Origin: Fusarium oxysporum f. sp. lycopersici 4287
Lineage: Eukaryota > Ascomycota > Sordariomycetes > Hypocreales > Nectriaceae
NCBI RefSeq assembly: GCF_000149955.1
Contig: NC_030991.1
Coordinates: forward strand, 690,865-754,864
Length of the DNA: 64,000 nucleotides
Direction: 5' to 3'
Part shown: positions 11,504-20,785 of the stretch, one piece after another
Numbering within the stretch: the first letter of the stretch is position 1
Layout of the letters: each line of letters begins with the position of its first letter
The notes under the pieces: generated by a model
Seen by the model: only the letters and a program-made list of their open reading frames with translations
The model's database searches: none
What the model was told of the DNA's origin: nothing
Position numbers and translations under genes: made by a program

Positions 11504-11779
11504 TGACCAGCGAACAACGGAGGAAAGCTTGGGCGTTTCAGATTCGGAAGACAGTTAGTTGGTCGCATGACGGCAGCATAATTTAGGGCGAGCCAAAGGC
11601 AGACACTGTTCTTATTTATCCTGACTCTGATGAGCCTTAGCTAATTGACTTTAGTGGCGGGACTGCACTTAAACAGGTAGATAAGCATCTAGCAGGAAGT
11701 CTTATTAGTAATAGTTAGGTTATAAGTAAAATATATAAGTTTTTTTTTTTTTTAAAAAAAATTAAAAAAATTTAATATA
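11504..11779. other. Short AT-rich spacer before the Fot1-like element
   Basis: It holds a T-run followed by A-rich sequence (11740-11770) and a few TAG/TAA-broken coding-like fragments. Nothing identifiable. Confidence 0.4.
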
Positions 11780-13623
11780 ACGTGGTTGATAAGCGAGTGA
11801 CCCAAAAATCCCTCACCTTACATCTAAACCATCTGATCAATTGATTCTCAACCACCTAGCATGTCACGGTCTTCAAATGAAGCTAGGATCCTCCTTGCCC
11901 TTCAGGCCCTTCAAAATAATCCGAAACTAAGTACGCGACAGGCAGCAACTATATATGAGGTGTACTACCGTACATTACAACGCCGCCGTAATGGCATACA
12001 AGCACGACGTGATTCTATCCCGAATTCTCGGAAACTATCTGATCTAGAGGAACAGATTATAGTTCAATTCGTTCTTGACCTAGATTCGCGAGGATTCCCC
12101 TCGCGACTGCATTTTGTGGAAGAAATGGCCAATTCCCTGCTTGCAGACCGTGATAAGCCACCTGTCGGCAAGCGCTGGGCTCATAACTTCGTTAAACGAC
12201 AACCAGAGCTAAAGACGCGTATTTTTCGGAGATATGACTACCAGAGAGCTAAATGCGAAGATCTAACTATTATTCGTGGCTGGTTTAGGCTTATACAGAA
12301 TATAATCGCAAAGTATGGTATCCGATCAGATGATATCTGGAACTTTGATGAGACTGGCTTTATGATGGGCCTCATAATGGCCGGAATTGCAGTCACAGGC
12401 TCAGAAAGGCAAGGAAGACCAAAATCAGTACAGCCTGGAAATCGGGAATGGATTACAGTAATTCAGGCAATTAATGCGGAAGGCCAAGCGATCGCGCCAT
12501 TTATCATTGGTTCAGGCCAATATCACCTTGCCAATTGGTACCGAGAAAGCAACCTCCCACCTGACTGGGTTATTGCAACGAGTCAAAATGGGTGGACAAA
12601 TAACGAGCTGGGTCTTGAGTGGCTGAAGCACTTTGATCGATCTACAACTAATAGATCAACTGGTCCCTATCGTCTCTTGATCCTTGATGGTCACGAAAGC
12701 CACCACTCGGCCGATTTCGAGAGATATTGTCAGGAGCATAAGATTATTACGCTCTGTATGCCAGCTCATGCATCCCACCTACTCCAGCCTCTTGATGTTG
12801 GGTGCTTTGCAGTGCTTAAAAAAGGCTTATGGTCGAGAAATAGAGCATCTGATCAGATGCTCTATAACCCATATTTCTAAGACTGAGTTCTTTCCAGCCT
12901 TTTATGCCGCTTTTAAGGTTACTTTTACAGAAAGTAATATCCGGGGGGGATTCAGTGGAGCTGGAATTGCTCCTCTTGACCCAGAAGCTGTAATCTCAAA
13001 GCTTGATGTGCAGCTACGGACTCCAACTCCTCCTGAGGAGGTCAGCCAACCTTCAACCCCTTGGGCTTCAAGGACCCCAAATACAGTACGAGAAACCGAA
13101 TCTCAATCTGAATATATTACTAGACGAATCAGAAGGCATCATAGTAGCTCTCCAGAGTCAATTCTTAATGCCCTTGACTGTCTTTCTAAGGGGGCTAAGG
13201 CAGTTATGTATAAGGTGGCCTTACTAGCGGCTGAGAACAGAGAACTTCGACAAGCAAATGAGATACTAAGCCGGCGCCGAAGGGCAAAAAGGACAAGACT
13301 ACAGAAAGGAGGGATAATAACAGTACAGGAAGCATCTCAAGTAATTGATCAGATAGATGTTGATATGCAGGTAGTGGCCGAATCATCGAGAAGTGGTGGT
13401 CGAGGAAGGTCAGTCGGACCGGGCATTAGGCGTTGTGGTGTCTGCGGCAAGACCGGGCATAATGCAAGGACCTGTCAGGAGGATATTCAGGCCTCAGGAG
13501 AAGAGTATAGTGAGTAGTTTTAATTGATCAGATAGGTTGTAGTAATCTTATCATCTACATAATGAAATTAGTAGGGATTTTTGGGTCACTCGCTTGACTG
13601 GGTCACTCGCTTATCAACCACGT
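11780..13623 (+). mobile_element. Fot1/pogo-like DNA transposon with both ends
   Basis: The 1844-bp element begins ACGTGGTTGATAAGCGAGTG and ends with the exact reverse complement, and is flanked by TA on both sides (11778-11779, 13624-13625). The TIR is about 25 bp. The right end carries the TGGGTCACTCGCTT motif twice in tandem, the left end once. The element encodes one transposase. The fragment at 1-1314 is a diverged relative with the same layout. Confidence 0.93.
11861..13517 (+). pseudogene. Fot1/pogo-like transposase, frameshifted at an A-run
   Basis: The start ATG lies 81 bases inside the left end. An N-terminal psq/CENP-B-type helix-turn-helix DNA-binding region (ILLALQALQNNPKLSTRQAA, then VGKRWAHNFVKRQPEL) is followed by the DDE_1 catalytic core with Asp in NFDETGF, LILDGHESHHS and LQPLDVGCF. 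A CCHC knuckle (CGVCGKTGHNARTC) lies at the C-terminus. The frame changes right after the third catalytic Asp, at six A's (12818-12823). The relative at the window start has the same protein without that shift. A one-base insertion explains it, and otherwise the protein is complete (about 550 aa). Confidence 0.9.
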
Positions 13624-14688
13624 TATAAGTTAGTTATATTTTTAGGGAATTGATAGAGCGGCTTGACGGTTTTGATACAGAGGCATGACCTTACAGCGGC
13701 GCTGTTGCGATCAGAGCCCCACTGAGAATGATCTACATGGTAATACATAACGCTAAGGTCCATAAGGCTGCAAGGACGGAAAAAGGGCATTTGGTCAGAC
13801 CAACGCTCGGGCCCCCTTTGAACATTCGACAGTCGGGAACAAGTCCTGCAACCTTACAGCTAGCCACCTCAGTTGGACGGTGGCAATGTGAAGTGCTTTT
13901 AGTATGGCCGCAGGTTTAAATATCAGGCAGCAATGGGCTGAGGAAACTTGGGATACGTTGGTTGAGAAAATGGCGCACTCCCTGCCACCATATATAAAGC
14001 AACTCATCGGTGTTCATAATGAGGCAAGACAGGAAGCTCTATTACAGCCAATATCTGCAATGCAGTAGGAGGCTTTTTTCTTTGAGCGCGAATTTATAAT
14101 ATATATTTCCTTTATCAGGCCTTAGCTAATTTCGCGGAGCCGGCTGATCTGCCTAACAATAACTTAATGCTAACATGGTTTGCCGGGTAAAGCGTGTCAC
14201 CTTACAATTGAAGAAATATACGACAGCCAATGATTTCCCATATGGTTCGCCTTACCGCCATGCCATAATTGTCTTCTTATACCACTAAGTGACTCGCCGA
14301 GCGCTTTGAGTTGCTCGCTTGCATTTGTCAGTCTGTTACAAGTGCCACTGAACGCCTGATGGCCCTGTGCTTCCATCACTGCGTGGTCAGCTGCCCGCCA
14401 TCAAGCCCTGCATTGTCAGTCTATGCTGAGGGGCTTTTTTGGCTGTAGCCGGTCAAACAAGCCGTTTTGGGGGGTTTTAACACGGTTTGCATCAAAACCG
14501 AAAACGGCCATAGACCAAGACTATTTTCTCTTTCCTCGGAGAAGGAATACACCTTGTTATCCATCCCTTCAGTTGCCCTAACGTCCACTACATGGCAGAG
14601 TCATGCTTTCGGAACGGGCTAAATGGCACTGGAGCAATGCTACAAATCTAAGCGAAATGATCTAAAGCAAGGCCATTTTTAGCTTCTG

Positions 14689-14717
14689 TTTTTTTTTTTT
14701 TTTTTTTTTTTTTTTTT
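14689..14717 (+). repeat. Poly-T tract, 29 bases
   Basis: An uninterrupted run of T. It could be the reverse-strand poly-A of a retroposed sequence or a plain homopolymer. No LINE-like coding sequence is visible next to it. Confidence 0.8.
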
Positions 14718-15807
14718 GAAACAGCAGGCATCTAGGCCAGGTTAAATTTCATCATCTCCTTGTATATAAGGTCATCATGCAGTAGGTTCTCTTCTATTAT
14801 AAAATTGAGCCGATTAAATCACTTCCTACTTATTTGCAGCGACAAGGTATTAGCACACAAAACCATACCATGTAAGCGAGGGAAGGCGCACAGGCCGAGC
14901 AATTTATGTATTCGAACCTAGAACCTAAGATCAAAAGACTGATGCACGGGCTAGAAAAAATGGTATTGGGTGCCATTACCAGTGGTAATTGGTACAGTAG
15001 CAAATATTCCAACCAACGTGCACGGATAAAAAGGATGAAGTTTCATGAAGATAATGGAGATAGGAGAATAGCGCACGGACGAAAAGTATGTAATTTAGTA
15101 AATTACAAGCAGTCCTTGGTACAGTAGGGTGCCTTCGTCAATGCATGGGCGTTGTCGCTGATGCGGACGAGGCTTGGGACAAGCGACGTAACGTTCTCGA
15201 AGATGTAACGATGGATGACAGCATGCACGATGGTTCCGTCTCAACTATAACAAATCTCGTGGTTGCGAGGTCACCCAATTCGAGCTGCCATGCCCGTTAT
15301 TCGGGTGGTCAGATCAGCGATAAGAGCTATCAGAGATTAATGGGCAACCTAAGTAAACTGAGCTCCAAAAATGTTGGGTCAGATGGGCAAGGTGTTACAG
15401 AAATGCATGGTGACGTTCTTGGACCGATGTCTTGCGGCGGCACTGGAGCAGGGGTCGAACCATGGTGCTTGAATAACAACTGACAACCACCGTGCAGGGG
15501 GTTCATGGTGGCATCTAAAAATATCGACAGTAATATGAGGTAAACGATCTCGTCTAGAATTTTTTTTAACACATTCCATGATACCATCTACTATACATTA
15601 AGGTAACTGTAAATATGCGCTGGAGGAGCTATGCAGCCTCGAACAGGGGTTGGCCGAAATTCTGGGGTCAATTACATGTGAGTGAAATGCAAAATCCCGT
15701 CCTCGGACTTGGGCAAGCCCCACATTTCGGCCGTCAATGTGGCCCACTCGTTGGATATTTTCTGTCCACTTTTGGCGCCCACCCTAAGCGCTGGATGATT
15801 CTGTCCG

Positions 15808-15891
15808 TGGCATACTCAGAATGACTTTCGGGGCCTACGGCCCCCCGGACGAAAAATATACATAACATAACATAACATGGCATACTCAGAA
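15808..15891. repeat. 14-bp direct repeats around a GC hairpin and CATAA repeats
   Basis: TGGCATACTCAGAA occurs at 15808-15821 and again at 15878-15891. The 56 bases between hold a GGGGCC-TAC-GGCCCC hairpin with flanking TTTCG/CGAAA and then a CATAA microsatellite. It may be a small insertion with duplicated target or a local duplication. Confidence 0.6.
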
Positions 15892-16243
15892 GTTTTACTA
15901 GAAAGCGCCTACCCTACCTTGACACCTTTCAGGAATTAAATGTTAAAGTTGCCTCGCGTCTGTGCCTGGGCTGCCGGAACTGATGTTTTCTGTTTCTGTT
16001 CTGTCTTTTGCAGCCATTTCTAGACGCGCGTTGAAGCCTAAACGATAAGGCGTGGCTGGTATCACAGCCCAATCTGTGATAGCTCAGGCAACGGGATCTG
16101 CAGCCAGCCAACAGCCTCACTGACCCCTCGCCTGCGCCCCTCAGACTGAACGGAACAGAACCTTCGAATTGTCTCTGCAACAGCCGTATCCGAATAATAC
16201 CTCCTGAAATCTGGCAACTGCGAGCTCGCAGCCTCCGCCTGCC

Positions 16244-16615
16244 ATGGAAGGACTCGGGGTTGCTGCTAACATCATTGCAGTCGTCGATTTGTCGGTCAAG
16301 GTGATCGGATGGTGCGCGCAATACGCCCAAGATATCAAGAACGCCGAAAATGACAAGGCCCGGCTGTCACAAGAAGTCACCCACTTGAACGTTGCATCGC
16401 AGAATGCTCGCGACCTACTAGAAGGCAGTCAGAGCACGAGGCTCAAGGCCTCCAAGGCGCTCTCTCTCGCGGTTGAAGAGAGTAAATCGCAGCTTCTACA
16501 ACTGGAGGAGCTATTGTCCGCCGGACGAGAGACCAGGGTCTCGGGTAGAACGAGCTTTCATGCCTTAATTCACTGCAGACGCTTGAGGGCCACAGCGATG
16601 GGGTCATCTGGGTAA
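16244..16615 (+). CDS. STAND/NLR N-terminal (helo-like, PigL_N-type) domain exon
   Basis: The start ATG context is GCCATGG. Residues 1-95 match the fungal STAND N-terminal domain: MEGLGVAANIIAVVDLSVKV, then a WCAQYAQD motif and amphipathic helices rich in Ala, Leu and Glu. In full-length NLRs this signalling domain is followed by NACHT and WD40 repeats. Here the frame loses similarity after about residue 103 (near SAGRETR), enters WD40-coding DNA in the wrong frame and stops at 16613-16615. No P-loop or Walker B motif exists between the two parts, so the NACHT module (normally about 300-500 aa) is missing. It may be a short standalone protein, or spliced to the WD40 frame by a junction I cannot place securely. 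Confidence 0.7.
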   Translation: MEGLGVAANIIAVVDLSVKVIGWCAQYAQDIKNAENDKARLSQEVTHLNVASQNARDLLEGSQSTRLKASKALSLAVEESKSQLLQLEELLSAGRETRVSGRTSFHALIHCRRLRATAMGSSG

Positions 16616-17532
16616 CATTCTCTGACGACGGAGAGCTACTTGCATCAGCATCGGACGACAGTACAATCAAAATCTGGCATGTTGCCACTGGCTCTTGTCT
16701 GCAAACACTCGAAGGTCATAGCAGTTACGTCAACTCGGTATCATTCGCGAGCGACGGAAAGCTAGCATCGGCATCGGACGATAGCACAATTAAAATCTGG
16801 GATGCGGCCACTGATTCTTGCCTGCAAACGCTCGAGGGGCATGGCAATTCCGTTAGGTCAGTAGTATTCTCTGGCAATGGAAAGCAGCTAGCGTCAGGAT
16901 CAGGCGATAAGACAATCAAAATCTGGGATGCGGTAACTGGCTCTTGCTTGCAAACGCTCGAAGGCCACAGCGATTGGGTTAGATCGATCGCATTCTCGCT
17001 TGACGGAAAGCAACTAGCATCGGGATCAGACGATAAGACAATCAAGATCTGGGATGCGGCTTCTGGATTTTGCTTACAAACGCTCAAAAGTCATAGCCAC
17101 TTGGTTAGATCGGTAGCATTCTCGCTCGACGGAAAGCGATTGGCATCGGGATCTGATGATACGACAATCAAGATTTGGGACGTCGCGACAGGCCATTGCT
17201 GCCGTACAATCAACGTCGGTACTTATATTTGGATGCTGTCATTCGACAGTACGACCTCGCATCTTCTTACGAACATCGGCTATTTCAAGGTTAGCTGCCT
17301 CTCTGAATCTCCTCGAGATCACAAGGAGAAATCGGATGAAAACCACCAGCAAGGGTGGGGTCTCGGCGTTGACGGGTCATGGATCACGTGGCAGGGACAG
17401 CACGTCCTCTGGCTTCCACCCGATTATCGATCGGCTTCATCCGACGTTTTGCCGCTACCGGCGGCTGTTGCGATCGGCTGTCGTTCGGGGAGAGTATTTA
17501 TTATTCGATTCTCGCCCCAATACGCCGCTTAG
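16549..17532 (+). CDS. WD40-repeat part of an NLR-like gene
   Basis: This frame is open from just after a TAG at 16546-16548 to a TAG at 17530-17532 (about 327 aa). Five highly similar 42-aa WD40 repeats start with TLEGHS and end with IKIWD..TGSCLQ. They are followed by one or two decayed blades and a C-terminal tail without repeats. The DNA repeats (126-nt unit) are strongly alike, as in fungal NLR sensor domains that evolve by repeat shuffling. The frame differs from that of the upstream STAND N-terminal exon, and the sequence just upstream (ELSCLNSLQTLEGH) resembles the normal NACHT-to-WD40 linker. This points to deletion of the NACHT region rather than an assembly of unrelated genes. Confidence 0.75.
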   Translation, partial: NELSCLNSLQTLEGHSDGVIWVTFSDDGELLASASDDSTIKIWHVATGSCLQTLEGHSSYVNSVSFASDGKLASASDDSTIKIWDAATDSCLQTLEGHGNSVRSVVFSGNGKQLASGSGDKTIKIWDAVTGSCLQTLEGHSDWVRSIAFSLDGKQLASGSDDKTIKIWDAASGFCLQTLKSHSHLVRSVAFSLDGKRLASGSDDTTIKIWDVATGHCCRTINVGTYIWMLSFDSTTSHLLTNIGYFKVSCLSESPRDHKEKSDENHQQGWGLGVDGSWITWQGQHVLWLPPDYRSASSDVLPLPAAVAIGCRSGRVFIIRFSPQYAA

Positions 17533-17779
17533 GTATATAGTTCCGTAAGATGAAGATGTTATATCTTTTAATTCTTTCTAAGAGAAACTTGTTCTAAAGG
17601 GTAGTAGGGTTTACTTTATTTTATACCAATTTCCGCCCTACTCTGCCCTTGTGGATGAATCTGTTTAAGCTCTCGGAAGGGATGTTTTAAACTATCCCCT
17701 CAATTGTCGAAAGGCTCCCGAAAGTACCTTGCCCCACATGACCCCTGTCACATGACAGGTACATGAGGGGAACCTAAAG

Positions 17780-18890
17780 ATGCATTCATTGACCATTCTC
17801 GCCAAAACCGTCATACAAATCGTTTCAAAGTCATCTATCAGTTCTCAATCAATACCTGGCGAGGCCCTCAATGCATATGATGATAGTAGCTTCATCAGAG
17901 AAGATGACAGCCGCCGCGAGCGAGAAGGGGATAGCACGCGGCAGCCCGATTTTCCTCCCGCCACAGACCGAGGCTTCAATTTTCAACCTTTCAAGGTGGA
18001 AAGGCGCGATCTTAAGGTCAACCAACTGCCCCAAGAACTCCTATACCTCTTCCAACACTTCGTGCCACTTTCCCTAGTTAGCAGCTGGGCCGAGTATACC
18101 ACCAGCTGGGTCAACAGCTTGCAAGAAAGGGGCATTATTGATAGCCAGAACCACGAATTAAGAGAGGGGTCAAGACTACAGGAGTGGAAGCCGACCTCTG
18201 CAGCAGAATTATATGTCTGGCTTGGAATCCTAATTTATATAGGAATCCACAAAGAAATCGCGATTGAAGACCATTGGAAAACCCCTGAGCTGGAGGATCA
18301 GCGCCCTGAACACTCAATTATCAAGTTTATGACCTTTAAGCGATTTCAGCTCATTCATCGGTACCTTCGCCCCTTTGACTATACTAGATTCGAGGATGAC
18401 GAGCGATTCCCTGAGGTCTTCCAATGCACACAACCGTGGTCCGAGCACATACAATACGCCACAACGCAGCTCTGTGAGCCAGGCTCTCATCTCGCTGTAG
18501 ATGAGGGCATGATCAGCTATACAGGGAGGAACTCAGAGGTCACATACGTGCCCGACAAGCCTATGATACGGGCTTCAAAGTATGGATTGTGGCCCAGTTA
18601 GGTATCTTTTTACGGTGGATTTGACACCAACCCGGCGCGAGATATGGTCCCGTTGGTATTGAACGCCCTGCGGGAAGAAGAACGGTAGCTCAAAGAGAGA
18701 GAAGCGGCAGAGGAAGAGGCAAGGGGAGAGGCCGCCAACGGAGGGAAGTTAGGGAGGCTGATAAGGTCGAGAAAGTTATCCACGTCCTCACAGACGACGG
18801 GGATAAAGTCATCGCGTTGAACTCGACTCAGAGCGTCGTTATTGCCCTCATGAACCTACTACCACAATCGACATATCACGTCTTTGTGGA
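17780..18890 (+). pseudogene. piggyBac-like transposase, truncated and broken
   Basis: The N-terminal half is a piggyBac-type transposase (DDE_Tnp_1_7). It runs from an acidic N-terminus (DDSSFIREDDSRRE) through PQELLYLFQHFVP and KFMTFKRFQLIHRYLRPFD to the first catalytic Asp in LAVDEGMISYTGR. A base is missing near 18560, after which the frame continues as FKVWIVAQLGIFLRW, with TGA where TGG is expected. The coding trace ends at HVFVD, the second catalytic Asp motif, at 18890. There it meets an OrsD-like gene on the other strand. The C-terminal third and Cys-rich tail are absent. No TTAA-flanked ends were identified. Confidence 0.85.
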
Positions 18891-20517
18891 TATACCGCTA
18901 AAGAACACTAGCACCGTCGAGCTTGGTTGGCCATCCGTCAACCTTTCTGTGCAGAGAGCCAGGCTTAGTCCGAAAACGAGCTCGGCAAGGGTGGTAAGGG
19001 ATACGCCTTGTTCGGGCCCATCAGCCATGTCTCCTTCTTCGTTCTTGTCGTAGATAGGCCTGAAAGCGTTGCCACCATCATTGCCGTCGTCATCATCGCT
19101 AGTGCTGGACAGTTCGCTGTCGTCGACCTCCTCTTCCTCGCTATCATCATCTGCCTTTCCGAGATCTTCATATACGCTTCCATCTATATCCATATCCTCA
19201 TATTCAATTCGCATTTCACCCATTTCTTCGGCCTGCTGTTGCGCCTGACCAGCGTCCTCAATGGGATATGCTCCCAGGGCTGTCAGAGGCGAATCTGCCA
19301 GGTCCTCATGATGCCAGATTGCATTAAGGAAACCATCCAGCTTCTTGTTGAAACGCACGCCGACAAGCCTCTTCCGTTGCTTTGCGTCCATATGGTATGC
19401 CCGAAAACAGAATGCCAATGCCTTTTTCAATAGTAAGCGGTATCTGGTGGTTGACGAGGCATGCTTGACTAGCGTAAACGGCTTCGAATAAGGCACATGG
19501 GGATGGTTGCTCTTCAGCCAACAAAGGAGGTTGCAGCTCGTGCCGTGGACTGTTTCTTCACAGCGGTCCATGACAACGTCCACTACCTTCAAGACCTTGT
19601 CAATCCTAACCTCGTCCTCGCGTGGGCTAGTCAGATTGACGGAGAGGCCAGGGATTCGGGCTGCGCTAGCTAGAAGGTATGGCGGCGCATCTGGCCTACC
19701 GTAGAGTTGTAGATAAGGTGTTTGGATAAGGCAACGGAGCAGGCTCCGATCCCTGTTCTTATACGTGGTCTCCCACCTTGTCCTTTCCAACCATGGCCGC
19801 TGTTCAGCATATATCGTTGTAGAACCTGCAGCTGCAGTTTGCATATCGCCTGCAAGACCAGGATCATCCACAAGCCGGCGGTTTCGCTGATACTCGCGCG
19901 CCTTCACAGAATTAAACAAGTCTTGTTGTTCATCACCAGTCCTATCTTGATCGCTCGAAACTAGCCCACGTATACTTCCAACGGGCACCGCTGGCCGGAC
20001 CAGTCGGCCATCGCGCTCAACAATCCAGTAGGCTCGAGACGACCCAGAGGCCCATGTTTGCAAGTAAACGTACTCGCAGTATGTCTCGATGTCGGCGTTC
20101 CTGGTAGATCTTCGCGGGTGTTGGGGATAGTTCGGTAGGTCTTGGCTGTAATGTTGTATGATGAGCGTGAGGTTGATGGTGTGATAATTGCAATGCAGAC
20201 AGGAAAATCCATCGTAGGACCGGAGCTTTTTGTCTTCAGGCGAACCATGTGTAAGTGCCGCAGCCTGATCTGGATTTTTTTAGGTCCAGGGTAGCCAGTA
20301 CCTTGCTGAGACCTCTCCGCCGAGATAGAGGGATGTTATGTTTATCTCTCAGATGATTAGTAGGATGGGACCCATTGGGGCAGATAGCGTGTTTGCAGTT
20401 GTCATCGAAGCAGATTAGTAGTCGCGCCTCAGGATGAACGCATAAGGAGAGCGACTCGAGAAATTCATAAGGCGATTGTTGTACCCCTGCAGTTGGGGCG
20501 ATAGGTGACGATTCCAT
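18891..20517 (-). pseudogene. OrsD-like zinc-finger protein, frameshifted and 3'-truncated
   Basis: On the minus strand from ATG 20515-20517. The N-terminus has a Cys/His motif (LLICFDDNCKHAICPNGSHP with a downstream HLRDKH). A second one (FSCLHCNYHTINLTLIIQHY) follows, then YCEYVYLQTWASG and a long helical region (CEETVHGTSCNLLCWL; YRLLLKKALAFCFRAYHM) and an acidic tract. This order matches OrsD-type (PF12013) fungal proteins of unknown function. The frame shifts once at a seven-T run (20275-20281 on +). The protein stops abruptly at VLVFFSGI, where piggyBac DNA begins. The second copy at 35985-38848 continues further past this point, so about the last 100-150 residues or more are missing. 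Confidence 0.8.
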
Positions 20518-20785
20518 TGTATTGGCCCTTTTTGTGCTGTTATATACTGTTACTGCTTCTATATTATAGTCTTTTATCATATAATATATTGAACCTGGAG
20601 GAATGGAATAAAAGTGGGAAGTCAGAAGCACGGATAAAAAGGAGGTAAACAACAGGTTAGTTTCATTAAACTTTGTTACCGTATCAATGTGCACGGACAA
20701 AAGGTATAGAAGCTACAGGTGATTTTACGGCAAAACGCCGGGGAAATCTGTAGTCGCCTGGGTTGGCACGGACGCAAATTGAATA

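Larger units (their letters stand above)
13626..16243. other. 2.6-kb gene-less region
   Basis: No convincing gene was found. Around 13920-14070 a short coding-like stretch (NIRQQWAEETWDTLVEKMAH) ends at a TAG and looks like a relic of an unidentified protein. A frame of 112 codons at 15145-15483 has no recognisable motif. A long T-run and a small hairpin-bearing duplication are listed separately. The last 300 bases should hold the NLR promoter. Confidence 0.4.

Noticed and set aside
12818..12823. Programmed frameshift in the Fot1-like transposase
   Set aside because: The needed shift is +1 (or -2), the A-run does not fit a -1 slippery heptamer in the zero frame, and the related copy has one continuous frame apart from a stop. 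A one-base insertion is simpler.
15145..15483. 112-codon open frame
   Set aside because: No recognisable motif, unusual composition and no intron or promoter signal; could be chance.
16725..17087. Repetitive Ser/Pro-rich frame on the minus strand
   Set aside because: It is the reverse reading of the WD40 repeats; its repeats only mirror those.
20517..20700. N-terminal extension of the OrsD-like frame to 20700
   Set aside because: The extension is hydrophobic and unlike the family; the ATG at 20517 fits the start of similarity better.
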